The notes beneath the pieces are model-generated. The model had not been told where the DNA came from. It saw only the letters and a program-made list of their open reading frames with translations, and ran no database searches. From Bradyrhizobium iriomotense (GTDB lineage: Bacteria > Pseudomonadota > Alphaproteobacteria > Rhizobiales > Xanthobacteraceae): 64,000 nt of DNA. Positions within the stretch are counted from its first letter, which is position 1; the number at the start of each line of letters is the position of its first letter. Position numbers and translations under genes: made by a program. Below, in pieces: positions 32,378 through 43,509 of this stretch. Where the stretch lies: assembly GCF_018129405.1 (NCBI RefSeq), contig NZ_JAFCLP010000004.1:1-64000 (forward strand), written 5' to 3'.

Positions 32378-34690
32378 TTACGTAAACAACGTCGGCTGCT
32401 GGCGTGCCGCGCGCTCCTGGGCTTCCACCACCGCCACCGCCGTCATGTTCAGGATGCCGCGCGCGGTCACCGAGGGGGTGAGGATGTGCGCCGGGCGCGC
32501 CGGGCCGATAAGGATCGGGCCGACGGGCAGCGCGTCCGCCAGTGACTTGATCATCTGATAGGCGACATTGGCGGTGTCGAGGGTCGGCATGATCATGATG
32601 TTGGCCTCGCCCTCGAGCTTGGAGTGCGGCAACACCATGCGGCGGGCGGCGGCGGAGAGCGCTGTGTCGCCCTGCATCTCGCCGTCGGCCTCGATCTCCG
32701 GATGCTTCTCCTTCAAGAGTTGCGTCGCCCGGCGCATCTTGCGCGAGGACTCGGTGTCGTAGCTGCCGAAATCCGAATGCGAGACGAAGGCGATCTTCGG
32801 CTTGATGTTGAAGCGCTGGACGTGGACCGCGGCGAGCGAGGCGATCTCGGCAAGCTCCTCCGCGCTCGGATTGGGGCGGACCTGCGTGTCGGCGATGAAG
32901 AAGGCGCCCTTGCTGGTGATCAGCAGCGCCAGCGCGGCGTAATCGCTGATCCCCGGCGAGAAGCCGACGATCTCGCGGACATGGCGCAGATGGCTCATGT
33001 AGCGGCCCTCGACGCCGCAGAGCATCGCATCCGCCTCCCCGCGCGTCACTGCGAGCGCGGCGATGACCGTGTTGTTGGTGCGCACCACCGTGCGGGCCGC
33101 ATCCGGCGTCACGCCGCGGCGGCCGGCGACCTCGACATAGGACTGCACATAGGAGCGGTAGCGCGGATCGTCCTCGGGATTGACGAGGTCGAAGTCCTTG
33201 CCGGCCTTGATCGACAGGCCGAAGCGCTTGATGCGCGCCTCCACCACCGAGGGACGTCCGACCAGGATCGGCGTCGCCAGCTTCTCCTCCAGCACCACCT
33301 GCGTGGCGCGCAGCACGCGCTCGTCCTCGCCTTCGGCGTAGATCACGCGGACCGGCTGGGTCTTGGCCTTGGCGAACATCGGCTTCATCACGAGGCCGGA
33401 GCGGAAGGCGAAGCGCTCGAGCAGCGCGCGATACTCGTCGAAATTGGTGATGGGGCGCGTCGCGACGCCGGACTCCATCGCCGCCTTCGCTACCGCCGGC
33501 GCAATACGTAGAATTAACCGTGGATCAAAGGGGCTGGGGATCAGCGAACCGGGACCGAAGCCGCCCGTCTCGCCGGTGTCGAGGCTGCTCTGGGAGACGG
33601 CATCGGACGGCGCCTCGCGCGCGAGCTGCGCGATGGCCTCGACCGCGGCGTGCTTCATCTCTTCATTGATGGCGTTGGCGCCGACGTCGAGCGCGCCGCG
33701 GAAGATGAAGGGAAAGCACAGGACGTTGTTGACCTGGTTCGGAAAGTCGGAGCGGCCGGTGCAGATCATGGCGTCGGGTCGCACCTTGCGCGCCTCCTCC
33801 GGCATGATCTCCGGGGTCGGATTGGCGAGCGCCATGATCAGCGGCTTGTCGCCCATCGCCTGGGCCATCTCCGGCTTGAGCACGCCCGGTGCCGAGAGCC
33901 CGATGAAGATGTCGGCGCCACCGATGACGTCGCCCAGCGTGCGCTTGTCGGTCTTCTGCGCATAGACCGCCTTCCAGCGGTCCATCGAGGTGTTGCGGCC
34001 CTCATGCACGAGGCCGTCGATGTCGCAGACCCAGATGTTCTTGCGCTGCGCGCCCATCGACACCAGCAGATTGAGCGTCGCGATCGCGGCCGCCCCTGCC
34101 CCCGATGCCACGATCTTCACCTCGGACAGCTTCTTGCCGTTCAGCCTGAGGCCGTTGGTGATGGCGGCGGCGACGATGATCGCGGTGCCGTGCTGATCGT
34201 CATGGAAGACCGGGATCTTCATGCGCTCCTTCAGCCGCGCCTCGATCTCAAAGCATTCCGGTCCGCGGATGTCTTCCAGATTGATGCCGCCAAAGGTCGG
34301 CTCGAGCGCCGCCACCGTCTCGACCACGCGGTCGATGGTGTCGGCGGCGATCTCGATGTCGAACACGTCGATGCCGGCGAATTTCTTGAACAGGACGGCC
34401 TTGCCCTCCATCACCGGCTTGGACGCCAGCGGACCGATATTGCCGAGGCCGAGCACCGCGGTGCCGTTCGAGACCACGGCGACCAGATTGGCGCGGGTGG
34501 TCAGCGTGGCGGCCTCGGCCGGGTTCTTGGCGATCTCGGTGCAGGCGGCGGCGACGCCCGGAGAATAGGCCAGCGCGAGGTCGCGCTGGTTGGCAAGGGG
34601 CTTGCTTGCCTGGATCTCGAGCTTTCCGGGGCGCGGCAGACGATGGTAGGCGAGCGCCGCCTGGTGGAGATCATCAGAATAGGACGACAT
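32378..34690 (-). CDS. maeB: NADP-dependent malic enzyme with phosphotransacetylase-like C-terminal domain
   Basis: A 770-aa protein, the length of rhizobial TME/MaeB. The malic-enzyme half (1-430) shows [78 protein letters not shown] (metal-binding Asp) and [16 protein letters not shown] for NADP. The C-terminal half (about 440-770) resembles phosphate acetyltransferase ([40 protein letters not shown]) and is thought to be regulatory. Converts malate to pyruvate, CO2 and NADPH. Stands alone, with a divergent anchored-protein gene upstream. Confidence 0.95.
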   Translation of the reverse strand: MSSYSDDLHQAALAYHRLPRPGKLEIQASKPLANQRDLALAYSPGVAAACTEIAKNPAEAATLTTRANLVAVVSNGTAVLGLGNIGPLASKPVMEGKAVLFKKFAGIDVFDIEIAADTIDRVVETVAALEPTFGGINLEDIRGPECFEIEARLKERMKIPVFHDDQHGTAIIVAAAITNGLRLNGKKLSEVKIVASGAGAAAIATLNLLVSMGAQRKNIWVCDIDGLVHEGRNTSMDRWKAVYAQKTDKRTLGDVIGGADIFIGLSAPGVLKPEMAQAMGDKPLIMALANPTPEIMPEEARKVRPDAMICTGRSDFPNQVNNVLCFPFIFRGALDVGANAINEEMKHAAVEAIAQLAREAPSDAVSQSSLDTGETGGFGPGSLIPSPFDPRLILRIAPAVAKAAMESGVATRPITNFDEYRALLERFAFRSGLVMKPMFAKAKTQPVRVIYAEGEDERVLRATQVVLEEKLATPILVGRPSVVEARIKRFGLSIKAGKDFDLVNPEDDPRYRSYVQSYVEVAGRRGVTPDAARTVVRTNNTVIAALAVTRGEADAMLCGVEGRYMSHLRHVREIVGFSPGISDYAALALLITSKGAFFIADTQVRPNPSAEELAEIASLAAVHVQRFNIKPKIAFVSHSDFGSYDTESSRKMRRATQLLKEKHPEIEADGEMQGDTALSAAARRMVLPHSKLEGEANIMIMPTLDTANVAYQMIKSLADALPVGPILIGPARPAHILTPSVTARGILNMTAVAVVEAQERAARQQPTLFT

Positions 34691-34936
34691 GCGGTGTCTC
34701 GCCTCGCGTTACCGGCCTCAAAATGCACGATCCGGAGCGATCGTCCAAGCGGAGGGTATTTCCGGGTCGTGGAAACGGGATGAAGCACGGCGGGCGCCCC
34801 GGTGGCAACATCGGATTGCGCCCCCATCAACAGGGCGCGCGCTCAAATATTTGAAAATCATAGCTTTCCCTGGACCGGACGGCGTTTCGCGAATATGGCA
34901 GGTTGCGCGGTGCAAAACGAGCAACTGGAGCTGGGA

Positions 34937-36910
34937 ATGAAGCGAATCCTGATCGGCCTGATCGTGGCAGCCGTGCTCGCCGCGGGCGGATGGTTCGGCT
35001 TCAATTTCTACGCCCAGCATCGCGCCGCCGCGGAGGTCGAGGCGGCCTTCGAGCAGATCCGCAAGCAGGGCGGCAAGGCGAGCCACGGCAAGGTGGCGTT
35101 CGAGCTGGCGAGCCGGACGCTGACGGTCGAGGATATCGTCGTCACGCCTGGGGGCGAGTCACAGGCGCAGATCAAGATCGCAGGTATCAAGGGCACGGGC
35201 GTCCGCCTCGTCGACGAGAACCGCTTTTCGGCCGATAGCATCGACCTCGCGGGTCTCGAACTTGCGCTGGGCGAAATCGGCCCGGCGAAGGTGAAAGGCT
35301 CCTACAGGGTCCCGCAGCTGACCATGCGGGACTATGCCGGTCCCCTCCACGCCCCCAATGTGCCGGCAGGCGGCTCCCCGATCGAGATGTATCGCTATGC
35401 GCTCGAACAATATGCGAGCGTGACGGCATCTTCGGTCGCGATCCCGACGCTGACCTTCGCATTCGATGGCGGCAGCGCTGGGGCCGGCAGCGGCGAGTTC
35501 TCCTATTCCGGGCTGGCGATCCAGAACCTGAAGCAAGGCCGGATCGGCGCCATGAAGGCGGACCGCGCCAACTTCACCATCAACGTGCAGCAGGCGCCCA
35601 GGGCGGACAAGCTGACCGGCGAACTCTCCACCATCGCCATCAACGACATCGACGTGACCGCGCTCACTGCCGCGCTCGATCCGCAGAAGGCGGGCGACGA
35701 CAGCTATCATCGAATCTACGGACAAATCTCGACCGGACCATATGTGGCGACGTCGACGCTGGGCATACGGATGCAGGTCGATGGGATCTCCATCGACGAG
35801 ATCGCGCTCCAGCCGTCGAAATTCCGGATTGCCGACGTCCTCGCCGCGCTGCCGGCCAGCGATCGTTCGTCACTTCCGACACCGGCGCAATCGCGCGAGA
35901 TGATGGAGAAGCTCGCCGGGCTCTATGAAGGCATTCGCGTCGGCAGGATCGAGATCGGCGGCCTGTCGATGACGACCCCGCAAGGCTCGCCGAAGCTGAA
36001 GGCGATCCGATACCAGCAGGGCGAGTTCGCTCTCGAAGGCCTCGATGCGCCGACGCCGCAGGGCCAGCTCAAGATGGACCGCTTCGCGCTGAAGTCCTTC
36101 AGCGTGGCGAACCTGCTGCGCTGGGCCGCAGGCCTCACCAATCCCGGACAAGCCCCCTCGCCCGATCAGATGCTGGGCCTGTTCCGGGTGCTGGAAGGCG
36201 CCGAGATCAAGGGCGTGGTCTCGCCCTACAAGACCACACGGCAGCTCGTCACCATCGACACGATTAGCCTGAACTGGGGGCAGTTGGTCGGATCGATCCC
36301 GAGCAAGGCCAATCTGGTCGTGAAGATGGTCACCCCCACCGATCCCGCCAATCCGGCGCAGCGGCCGCTGATCATGGCGGGCGTCGACAAGCTCGCGATC
36401 GACCTCGATCTCGGCGCGGCCTGGACGGAATCCTCGGGCGCCTTCGCGCTCGCGCCGGCCACCATCGATCTCGGCAATCTCGCCAGGGCGCAGGCCCGCT
36501 TCGCGCTCGCCAACGTGCCGCGCGGCCTGTTCACGACCGATCCGGTGCAGGCCATGAGCCAGGCCGAGCAGATCGAAACCGGCGCGATCGAGCTCTCCTT
36601 GCGCGACAGCGGCGTCGTCGATCTCGTCGTGGCGCAGTTCTCGCGGATGCAGAACCTCAGCCGCGATGCCGCGCGCAGCGCCATCGTCGAGATGATCCGC
36701 GCGCAGGGCGAGAAGATCGCGGCCTCCAATCTCGACGCCAGGGTCGCGGTGGACGCGCTCGCCGGCTTCGTCGAGACCTCGGGGCAGACGCTGACCATCA
36801 AGCTGACGCCGCTCGGCAAGGTGCCGGTGGTTCAGCTGATGGACGCCCTGAACCACGAGCCGATCGTTGCGCTGGCGCAGTTCCGGATCGAGGCGTCGAC
36901 GGGGTTGTAG
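34937..36910 (+). CDS. Membrane-anchored periplasmic protein, 657 aa, family unknown
   Basis: Starts MKRILIGLIVAAVLAAGGWF, a single N-terminal anchor, then a large beta-rich periplasmic part with repeating patterns such as FELASRTLTVEDIVVTP, KIAGIKGTGVRLVDENRFSA and DRFALKSFSVANLL. The succession of short beta strands with a single anchor recalls AsmA/TamB-like lipid-transfer proteins, but I cannot align it. The C-terminus has a helical region (SRDAARSAIVEMIRAQGEKI) and ends in a strand. GGAG lies five bases before the ATG. Role in the envelope is inferred from topology only. Confidence 0.8.
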   Translation: MKRILIGLIVAAVLAAGGWFGFNFYAQHRAAAEVEAAFEQIRKQGGKASHGKVAFELASRTLTVEDIVVTPGGESQAQIKIAGIKGTGVRLVDENRFSADSIDLAGLELALGEIGPAKVKGSYRVPQLTMRDYAGPLHAPNVPAGGSPIEMYRYALEQYASVTASSVAIPTLTFAFDGGSAGAGSGEFSYSGLAIQNLKQGRIGAMKADRANFTINVQQAPRADKLTGELSTIAINDIDVTALTAALDPQKAGDDSYHRIYGQISTGPYVATSTLGIRMQVDGISIDEIALQPSKFRIADVLAALPASDRSSLPTPAQSREMMEKLAGLYEGIRVGRIEIGGLSMTTPQGSPKLKAIRYQQGEFALEGLDAPTPQGQLKMDRFALKSFSVANLLRWAAGLTNPGQAPSPDQMLGLFRVLEGAEIKGVVSPYKTTRQLVTIDTISLNWGQLVGSIPSKANLVVKMVTPTDPANPAQRPLIMAGVDKLAIDLDLGAAWTESSGAFALAPATIDLGNLARAQARFALANVPRGLFTTDPVQAMSQAEQIETGAIELSLRDSGVVDLVVAQFSRMQNLSRDAARSAIVEMIRAQGEKIAASNLDARVAVDALAGFVETSGQTLTIKLTPLGKVPVVQLMDALNHEPIVALAQFRIEASTGL

Positions 36911-36960
36911 CGCGCAACGATAGAGTTCCCTCGTAGCCCGGATGGAGCGTAAATCCCTCC

Positions 36961-37041
36961 CCGTCATTGCGAGCGCAGCGAAGCAATCCAGAGTCCCTCC
37001 GCGGAAAGATTCTGGATTGCTTCGCTGCGCTCGCAATGACG
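36961..37041. repeat. Palindromic REP-like element (CGTCATTGCGAGCGCAGCG type)
   Basis: CGTCATTGCGAGCGCAGCG and CGCTGCGCTCGCAATGACG are perfect complements, followed inward by AAGCAATCCAGA / TCTGGATTGCTT. Same family as 19418-19505. Confidence 0.85.
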
Positions 37042-37098
37042 ACGTGGAGAGAGCTGGCCCAATATCAGCCAGATCGACTCGCGGAGAGTCCCCCTCAC

Positions 37099-37149
37099 CC
37101 GGATCGCATCTTCGATGCGATCCGGCCTCTCCCCGCACGCGGGGAGAGG
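37099..37149. repeat. Double hairpin downstream of aspS
   Basis: CCGGATCGCATC TTC GATGCGATCCGG is a perfect 12-bp hairpin; directly next to it CCTCTCCCCGC AC GCGGGGAGAGG is a perfect 11-bp hairpin. It lies 11 bases after the aspS stop codon, so it may stop transcription or stabilise the aspS mRNA end, although there is no T run. Confidence 0.7.
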
Positions 37150-37160
37150 CAAAAGAGCGC

Positions 37161-38933
37161 TCACTTCTGCGGCAAGTTCACCCGCACATGCAGCTCGCGG
37201 AGCTGCTTTGTCGTGGCTTCCGACGGCGCGCCCATCAACAGGTCCATGGCCTGCTGGTTCATCGGGAACAGCGAGATCTCGCGCAGATTCGTGGTGCCGC
37301 AGAGCAGCATCACGATGCGGTCGACACCCGCGGCCATGCCGCCATGCGGCGGCGCGCCGTACTGGAAGGCGCGGTACATGCCGCCGAAGCGCTCGACCAC
37401 TTCCTGCTCGCCGTAACCTGCGATCTCGAACGCCTTCACCATGGCTTCCGGCACGTGGTTGCGGATGCCGCCCGAGGCGATCTCGTAGCCGTTGCAGGTG
37501 ATGTCGTACTGGAACGCCTTGATGGTCAGCGGGTCCTGGCCCTTCAGCGCCTCGAGGCCGCCCTGCGGCATCGAGAACGGGTTGTGCGAGAAGTCGACCT
37601 TCTTGTCGTCCTCGTTGTACTCGTACATCGGGAAGTCGACGATCCAGGCGAGCTCGAACCGCTCCTTGTCGGTCAGGTTCAGCTCCTCGCCGACCTTGTT
37701 GCGGGCAAGGCCAGAGAACTTCCAGAACTTGTCGGGATCACCCGCGACGAAGAAGGCGGCATCGCCTTCCTTGGTGCCGATCTGCGCGCGGATCGCAGCG
37801 GTGCGCTCAGGTCCGATGTTGTTCGCAAGGGGACCTGCGCCCTCGCCGCCCTCGCGCCACATGATGTAGCCGAGGCCGGGCTGGCCCTCCCCTTGGGCCC
37901 ATGAATTCATGCGGTCACAGAAGGCGCGGCTGCCGCCACCCGCGGCCGGGATCGCCCAGACCTGGTTCTTGGGGTCCTCGAGCATGCGCGCAAAGACCTT
38001 GAAGCCGCTTCCGCGAAAATGCTCGGAGACGTCCTGCATCTCGATGGGGTTGCGCAGGTCCGGCTTGTCGCTGCCGTATTTGCGCAGCGCTTCGGCGAAC
38101 GGGATGCGGCGCCAGTTCTTGCTCACCGGCTTGCCCTTGGCGAATTCTTCAAAGACGCCGGTGATCACCGGCTCCATCGCCGCGAACACGTCTTCCTGCG
38201 TCACAAAGCTCATCTCGACGTCGAGCTGGTAGAATTCGCCCGGCAGACGGTCGGCGCGCGGGTCCTCGTCGCGGAAGCAGGGCGCGATCTGGAAGTAGCG
38301 GTCGAAGCCGGACATCATCAGCAGCTGCTTGTACTGCTGCGGCGCCTGCGGCAGCGCGTAGAACTTGCCGGGATGGATGCGCGAGGGCACCAGGAAGTCG
38401 CGCGCGCCTTCCGGCGAGGACGCGGTCAGGATCGGGGTGTTGAACTCGAAGAAGCCCTGCCCCTCCATGCGCCGGCGCATCGACTTGATGATCTCGACGC
38501 GCGTCATGATGTTCTGGTGCAACTTCTCGCGACGCAAATCGAGGAAGCGGTACTTCAGGCGGATGTCTTCGGGATATTCCTGGTCGCCGAACACCGGCAG
38601 TGGCAGGTCGCCGGCCGGGCCCAGCACCTCGATCTCGCTGACATAGACCTCGACCTTGCCGGTCGGCAGGTCGTCATTGTCGGTGCCTTCGGGGCGGCGG
38701 CGGACCTTGCCGTCCATCTTGACCACGAATTCCGAGCGCAGCTTTTCGGCCAGCGAGAACGCAGGCGAGTCCGGGTCGACCACGCACTGGGTCAGGCCGT
38801 AATGGTCGCGCAGGTCGATGAACAGCACGCCGCCATGGTCGCGAACGCGATGGACCCAGCCCGAGAGGCGGATGGTCTCGCCGATGTTGCCCTCGCGGAG
38901 CGCGCCGCATGTATGTGACCGGTAGCGATGCAT
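37161..38933 (-). CDS. aspS: Aspartyl-tRNA synthetase
   Basis: A 590-aa class II synthetase of the bacterial type. [20 protein letters not shown] starts the anticodon-binding OB domain ([20 protein letters not shown]). Motif 2 is in [20 protein letters not shown], the flipping-loop/catalytic part in [20 protein letters not shown], a GAD insertion domain fills about 290-420, and motif 3 is [20 protein letters not shown]. Long in-frame sequence before the start is spurious. Rhizobiales usually lack AsnRS, so this enzyme may also charge tRNA-Asn (inference). Confidence 0.97.
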   Translation of the reverse strand: MHRYRSHTCGALREGNIGETIRLSGWVHRVRDHGGVLFIDLRDHYGLTQCVVDPDSPAFSLAEKLRSEFVVKMDGKVRRRPEGTDNDDLPTGKVEVYVSEIEVLGPAGDLPLPVFGDQEYPEDIRLKYRFLDLRREKLHQNIMTRVEIIKSMRRRMEGQGFFEFNTPILTASSPEGARDFLVPSRIHPGKFYALPQAPQQYKQLLMMSGFDRYFQIAPCFRDEDPRADRLPGEFYQLDVEMSFVTQEDVFAAMEPVITGVFEEFAKGKPVSKNWRRIPFAEALRKYGSDKPDLRNPIEMQDVSEHFRGSGFKVFARMLEDPKNQVWAIPAAGGGSRAFCDRMNSWAQGEGQPGLGYIMWREGGEGAGPLANNIGPERTAAIRAQIGTKEGDAAFFVAGDPDKFWKFSGLARNKVGEELNLTDKERFELAWIVDFPMYEYNEDDKKVDFSHNPFSMPQGGLEALKGQDPLTIKAFQYDITCNGYEIASGGIRNHVPEAMVKAFEIAGYGEQEVVERFGGMYRAFQYGAPPHGGMAAGVDRIVMLLCGTTNLREISLFPMNQQAMDLLMGAPSEATTKQLRELHVRVNLPQK

Positions 38934-39143
38934 GGTCGTCCCAAAATCAATGTCGGAGGAAGCGAATCGGACGGCCTGAAACGACCGGTCCGAAGTTGCG
39001 GCAGGGTTTACCCGACGAGGCCCAAAGCGGCAACCCAAGGCGGCAACCCAAGGGAACGGCCTGATTTGGGCTCGAAGCGCCCATGTTTGGCTTATCGGGT
39101 CCGGAGCCTTTGCCGATGGCCGTTCCAGCCCTATCTTGAGGCC

Positions 39144-40622
39144 ATGACGGTCCATTTCCCCTTCCAGAACTCCTATTCGGCGCTGCCGGACAGCTTCTTT
39201 GCCCGCGTCGCGCCGACCCCTGTCGCCGCCCCCCGGCTGATCAAGCTGAACCGGCCGCTGGCGGTCCAGCTCGGGCTCGATCCGGACCTGCTTGAGACCC
39301 CCGAAGGCGCCGAGATACTGGCCGGCAAGACGGTTCCCGCCGGGGCCGATCCCATCGCCATGGCCTATGCCGGCCACCAGTTCGGGCAATTCGTGCCCCA
39401 GCTCGGCGACGGCCGGGCGATCCTGCTCGGCGAGGTCATCGACAGGGACGGCGTCCGCCGCGACATCCAGCTCAAGGGAAGCGGCCCCACCCCGTTCTCC
39501 CGCCGCGGCGACGGCCGCGCCGCGCTCGGCCCCGTCTTGCGCGAATACATCGTCAGCGAAGCCATGTTTGCCTTGGGCATCCCGACCACGCGCTCGCTCG
39601 CCGCGGTCGTCACCGGCGAGCATGTCATCCGCGAGACCGCGCTGCCCGGGGCGGTGCTGACCCGCATCGCCTCCAGCCATATCCGCGTCGGCACCTTCCA
39701 GTTCTTTGCCGTCCGCCGCGACACCGAGGCGATCCGCCGGCTCGCCGACCACGTCATCGTCAGGCACTACCCGGACCTGCTCCATGCGGAGCGGCCCTAT
39801 CACGACCTGCTCGCCGCCGTCGTCGCGCGCCAGGCCGAGCTTATCGCGCGCTGGCTGCTGGTCGGCTTCATCCATGGCGTGATGAACACCGACAACTCAT
39901 CGATCTCGGGCGAGACCATCGATTACGGCCCGTGTGCCTTCATGGACGCCTACAATCCCGCGCAGGTCTTCTCCTCGATCGACGAGATGGGCCGCTACGC
40001 CTACGCCAACCAGCCGCGCATCGGCTTGTGGAATCTGACACGTCTCGCCGAATGCCTGTTGCCGCTGTTCGGAGGCGATCAGGAGAAGGCGGTCGCCGAG
40101 GCCCAGGACATTCTCGGCGCCTTCGCCGAAACATTCAGCGCGGCCTATCAGGCCGGCCTGCGCAAGAAAGTCGGGCTATTCACGGAGCGCGATGGCGACG
40201 AAGCGCTGATCCAGGACCTGCTCGACGCCATGGCCAAGAACCAGGCCGACTTCACCCTCACCTTCCGCAGGCTCGGTGACGCCGCAGGCGACGAGACCGG
40301 CGCCGCCGACGTCCGCGCCCAGTTCATGGACCCCTCAGCCTTCGACGAGTGGGCCGGACGCTGGCGCGCGCGCGTCGCGCTGGAGCCGCAGAGCGCGGCC
40401 GAGCGGCAGGCGGCGATGCACGCCGTCAACCCGATCTTCATCCCGCGCAACCACCGCGTCGAGGCCGTGATCCAGGCCGCGGTGAACAACGACGACTACG
40501 CGCCGTTCGAGGAACTGGTGAAGGTGCTGGAAAAGCCATACGAGGACCAGCCGGACTACGCGGCCTACGCCGATCCGCCGCTGCCGGACCAGCGGGTGCT
40601 GCAGACGTTCTGCGGGACGTGA
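39144..40622 (+). CDS. selO: Protein adenylyltransferase SelO (YdiU/UPF0061)
   Basis: A 492-aa pseudokinase-fold enzyme that transfers AMP to Ser, Thr or Tyr of other proteins. Seen: [40 protein letters not shown] with the nucleotide-binding Lys, [40 protein letters not shown] with the metal-binding Asp-Asn, and [13 protein letters not shown]. The C-terminus is TFCGT, so the Cys is the third residue from the end, the place of selenocysteine in animal SelO. The ATG is preceded by GAGG. It is divergent from aspS. Confidence 0.95.
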   Translation: MTVHFPFQNSYSALPDSFFARVAPTPVAAPRLIKLNRPLAVQLGLDPDLLETPEGAEILAGKTVPAGADPIAMAYAGHQFGQFVPQLGDGRAILLGEVIDRDGVRRDIQLKGSGPTPFSRRGDGRAALGPVLREYIVSEAMFALGIPTTRSLAAVVTGEHVIRETALPGAVLTRIASSHIRVGTFQFFAVRRDTEAIRRLADHVIVRHYPDLLHAERPYHDLLAAVVARQAELIARWLLVGFIHGVMNTDNSSISGETIDYGPCAFMDAYNPAQVFSSIDEMGRYAYANQPRIGLWNLTRLAECLLPLFGGDQEKAVAEAQDILGAFAETFSAAYQAGLRKKVGLFTERDGDEALIQDLLDAMAKNQADFTLTFRRLGDAAGDETGAADVRAQFMDPSAFDEWAGRWRARVALEPQSAAERQAAMHAVNPIFIPRNHRVEAVIQAAVNNDDYAPFEELVKVLEKPYEDQPDYAAYADPPLPDQRVLQTFCGT

Positions 40623-40828
40623 TCCCAGCGTCGTTCAATCACACAACTTGAAGTGGGTTCACGGAGATGGGCCAGCCTTTGGCTGGTCCACCATTCCTTG
40701 CGCGCGCTGTGGACACGCACCGCCCACGGGAACCGCTGTCATCAAACTGAAACACACGCGCTCTAACCGGCTGGCAGGGCCGTCTTGCCGGAGGCGCCCA
40801 TCCTCCAACCGTCCCGACAAAGCGCGCC

Positions 40829-41680
40829 ATGCCCTTCAAATTCATCCATATCACCGACACGCATCTCGCGAATCCGGGGCTGAAGCTCTACGGGCTCGAT
40901 CCGCGCGCCCGGCTGGATGCCGCGATTGCCGACATCAACAAGCACCAGTCCGACGCGGCGTTTGCAGTGGTGACCGGCGACCTCACCCATTGGGGCGAGC
41001 CTGAATCCTACGCCAATTTCGCCGACGCCATGGCCGCGCTGAAAATTCCCTACATCGCCATGGTCGGCAATCACGACAAGCGCATCGCCTGCCTCGACGG
41101 TCTTCGGTCCGCGCCGCGCGATGCCAACGGCTTCGTGCAGGGCACGCGCACCACCGAGCATGGCCTGTTCGTGTTCCTGGACACGCTGGACGAGACCAGC
41201 CATGCCGGCGAGATGTGCGAGAGACGCCTCGGCTGGCTGGCGAGCACGCTGGCTGCAGCGCCCGCCGACCAGCAATTCGTCGTGTTCATGCATCACCCGC
41301 CCTTCCCGGTCGGCGTCCACGCGATGGACGAGATCGCATTGGCGCAGAGCGCCGAATTCGCGGAGGTCATCGCGCCCTACCGCTCGCGCATCCGCCACCT
41401 CTTCTTCGGCCATGTGCACCGGCCGATCTTCGGCAGCTACGGCAAGATCCCGTTCTCGACGCTGCGCGGCACCAATCACCAGGTCTGGTTCGAGCTCGAC
41501 GCTGCCGCCGCCGAGCATCTCGCCAGCCACGAACCGCCGGCCTATGGCGTGGTGCTGATCGACCAGGAGAACCTGGTCGTGCACAGCCACGATTTCCTCG
41601 ACCAAAGTCTGCGCTTCCCCTTCGAGCCACCGGCAGGAGTGGATGGCCGCGACTATGCGCTCAATTTCCCGGCGCGATGA
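40829..41680 (+). CDS. Metallophosphoesterase, GpdQ/CpdA-like phosphodiesterase
   Basis: A 283-aa binuclear-metal phosphoesterase. The five motif blocks are seen: FIHITDTHLA (Asp-x-His), VVTGDLTHWGEPESY (GD), MVGNHDKR (GNHD), VVFMHHPPF and LFFGHVHRPIFGSYG (GHxH). This set fits the class III cyclic-nucleotide/glycerophosphodiesterase group, e.g. GpdQ. The gene is directly followed, one base apart, by Ugp-type permease genes, which points to breakdown of glycerophosphodiesters before uptake rather than to cAMP hydrolysis (inference). It has no signal peptide. Confidence 0.9.
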   Translation: MPFKFIHITDTHLANPGLKLYGLDPRARLDAAIADINKHQSDAAFAVVTGDLTHWGEPESYANFADAMAALKIPYIAMVGNHDKRIACLDGLRSAPRDANGFVQGTRTTEHGLFVFLDTLDETSHAGEMCERRLGWLASTLAAAPADQQFVVFMHHPPFPVGVHAMDEIALAQSAEFAEVIAPYRSRIRHLFFGHVHRPIFGSYGKIPFSTLRGTNHQVWFELDAAAAEHLASHEPPAYGVVLIDQENLVVHSHDFLDQSLRFPFEPPAGVDGRDYALNFPAR

Positions 41681-41681
41681 G

Positions 41682-42632
41682 ATGAGCCTCGCTGAACCCG
41701 CGGCTCTCCCGGTCGCGACGTCGGCGGCACCGCGTCTGCACGTCCTGAAGCGGTTCCTAGACCGATTCAAAGCCTCGCTGCCGGCCTATCTGCTGCTGTT
41801 GCCTTCGCTGGTCTTCCTCGCGCTGTTCACCTATGGCGCGATGGGACGCGTCCTCATCGACGCGCTTTACCAGCGTGCCACGCCCAAGGCGCCCGTGCGT
41901 TTCGTCGGCCTCGACAATGTCAGCGCGGTGCTCGCCGATCCCGCCTTCACCGGCGCCGTCGTCAACAATTTGATCTACGCCGTCGGCACGGCGGTGCCGA
42001 GCATCGGACTTGCGCTGCTGTTTGCGCTGGCGCTGTCACGCACCCATGCCGTGAACAGCGCGCTGCGCGCCGCGCTGTTCCTGCCGGTGCTGATCCCGAT
42101 GGTCGCGGCCTCCGCGCTGTTCCTGTTCGTCTTCCTGCCCAATGTCGGCCTACTCGATTATTACATCGGCCGGCTGCTGCCGGTGCTGCCGAACTGGCTC
42201 GGCGACCCCGATATCGCGCTCTACGCGATCATGATCATCACGGTCTGGAAGAACGCCGGCTATTACATGCTGTTCTTCCTCGCCGGCCTGCAGGCCGTGC
42301 CTGAGGACGTGATGGAGGCGGCGCATCTCGACGGCGCGGGGCCTTATCAGCGGCTTCGCCATATCATCCTGCCGGAGCTCAAGCCCACCTTCCTGTTCGT
42401 CACCGTCATCGCAATCCTCAACGCGGTGACGCAGGTCGACCACGTCTTCGTCATGACCCAGGGCGGGCCGTCCAACTCGACCAATCTCGTGCTGTTCTAC
42501 ATCTACCAGCAGGCGGTCGAGCATTACGACATCGGCAAGGCCTCGGCAGCGACGCTGCTGACCCTCGCCGCGCTGATGGGGGTCACCGCACTGTCCTTCC
42601 GCACCATGGCGAACCGCGAGGGCGGGCCATGA
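41682..42632 (+). CDS. ABC transporter permease, UgpA/MalF-like
   Basis: A 316-aa inner-membrane permease with six predicted helices (first LPAYLLLLPSLVFLALFTYG). The cytoplasmic EAA loop reads EAAHLDGAGPYQRLRHIILP, where it contacts the ATPase. AFVFVMTQGGPSNSTNLVL-like text near the C-terminus (HVFVMTQGGPSNSTNLVLFY) is typical of the sugar/glycerol-phosphate subfamily. Starts one base after the phosphodiesterase stop and ends in an ATGA overlap with the second permease. Confidence 0.93.
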   Translation: MSLAEPAALPVATSAAPRLHVLKRFLDRFKASLPAYLLLLPSLVFLALFTYGAMGRVLIDALYQRATPKAPVRFVGLDNVSAVLADPAFTGAVVNNLIYAVGTAVPSIGLALLFALALSRTHAVNSALRAALFLPVLIPMVAASALFLFVFLPNVGLLDYYIGRLLPVLPNWLGDPDIALYAIMIITVWKNAGYYMLFFLAGLQAVPEDVMEAAHLDGAGPYQRLRHIILPELKPTFLFVTVIAILNAVTQVDHVFVMTQGGPSNSTNLVLFYIYQQAVEHYDIGKASAATLLTLAALMGVTALSFRTMANREGGP

Positions 42633-43498
42633 AGCTGATCGATGCGCTGTGGAAGGACGCACCGCTCGCCACCCGCGGCGAGATCACGCCCAAGCTCGGC
42701 TTCCTGCTGACCGTGCTGCTCGCGATCGTCTGGCTGATCCCGTTCCTGTGGATGGGCGTGGCGACGCTGCGTCCCGCCTCCGACGGCATCAACGCGATGG
42801 CCGAGCTGATGCCGAGCCTCAAACCCACGCTCGACAATGTCAGGGACGCCTGGGAGATCGGCGATTTCCCGCGCTACACCCTCAACACCACGATCATCTG
42901 CACCGGCATCCTCTTGGTGCAGTTCGTCACCATCACCCTGGCAGGCTTTGCCTTCGCGCGGCTCGCCTTCGCCGGCAAGACGCTGATCTTCTACCTGTTC
43001 CTGATGCAGCTGATGTTGGTGCCGGTACTCCTGATCGTGCCGAACCTGAAGCTCGTGGCGCAGCTCGGCCTCTACGACACGCTCGCCGGCGTGATGATGC
43101 CGTTCTTCGCCTCGGCCTTCGGCACCTTCCTGATGCGCCAGGCGTTCGAGGCGATCCCGACCGAGCTGGAGGACGCCGCCCTGATCGACGGTGCCAGCCT
43201 GTTCCAGCGCATCCGCCACATCTACGTGCCGCTGTCGATGCCGAGCTTCTCGGCGTTCGCCATCATCTCCGTGACCAGCCACTGGAACGACTTCCTGTGG
43301 CCGCTGATGGTGATCAATTCGCCCGACAAACGGCCGCTCACGGTCGGTCTCTCGGTGTTCACCAAGACCGCCGAAGGCACGCAAGCCTGGGGCACCATCG
43401 CCGCGGGCACGCTCATGGTGATCGCGCCGCTGCTCGTCACCTTCCTGATCTTCCAGAAGCGCTTCATCAGCTCTTTCGTCACCTCAGGCATCAAATAG
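42629..43498 (+). CDS. ABC transporter permease, UgpE/MalG-like
   Basis: A 289-aa partner permease with six predicted helices. The EAA loop is EDAALIDGASLFQRIRHIYV; the C-terminal part has TSHWNDFLWPLMVINSPDKR and PLTVGLSVF, both typical of UgpE/MalG. Its ATG overlaps the stop of the first permease by four bases, so translation is coupled. Followed after 11 bp by the binding protein gene. Confidence 0.93.
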   Translation: MKLIDALWKDAPLATRGEITPKLGFLLTVLLAIVWLIPFLWMGVATLRPASDGINAMAELMPSLKPTLDNVRDAWEIGDFPRYTLNTTIICTGILLVQFVTITLAGFAFARLAFAGKTLIFYLFLMQLMLVPVLLIVPNLKLVAQLGLYDTLAGVMMPFFASAFGTFLMRQAFEAIPTELEDAALIDGASLFQRIRHIYVPLSMPSFSAFAIISVTSHWNDFLWPLMVINSPDKRPLTVGLSVFTKTAEGTQAWGTIAAGTLMVIAPLLVTFLIFQKRFISSFVTSGIK

Positions 43499-43509
43499 GA
43501 GATTTTCCG

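Noticed and set aside
38934-39875. N-terminal extension of aspS on the minus strand
   Set aside because: Lies opposite the selO gene and precedes the canonical AspRS start.
40674-40691. GGCCAGCC-TTT-GGCTGGTCC hairpin after selO as a terminator
   Set aside because: Imperfect stem and no T run; too weak to call.
42649-43500. Frame continuous with the solute-binding protein across the second permease gene
   Set aside because: It overlaps a clear permease gene in another frame; the real start is at 43510 with AGGAG and a signal peptide.
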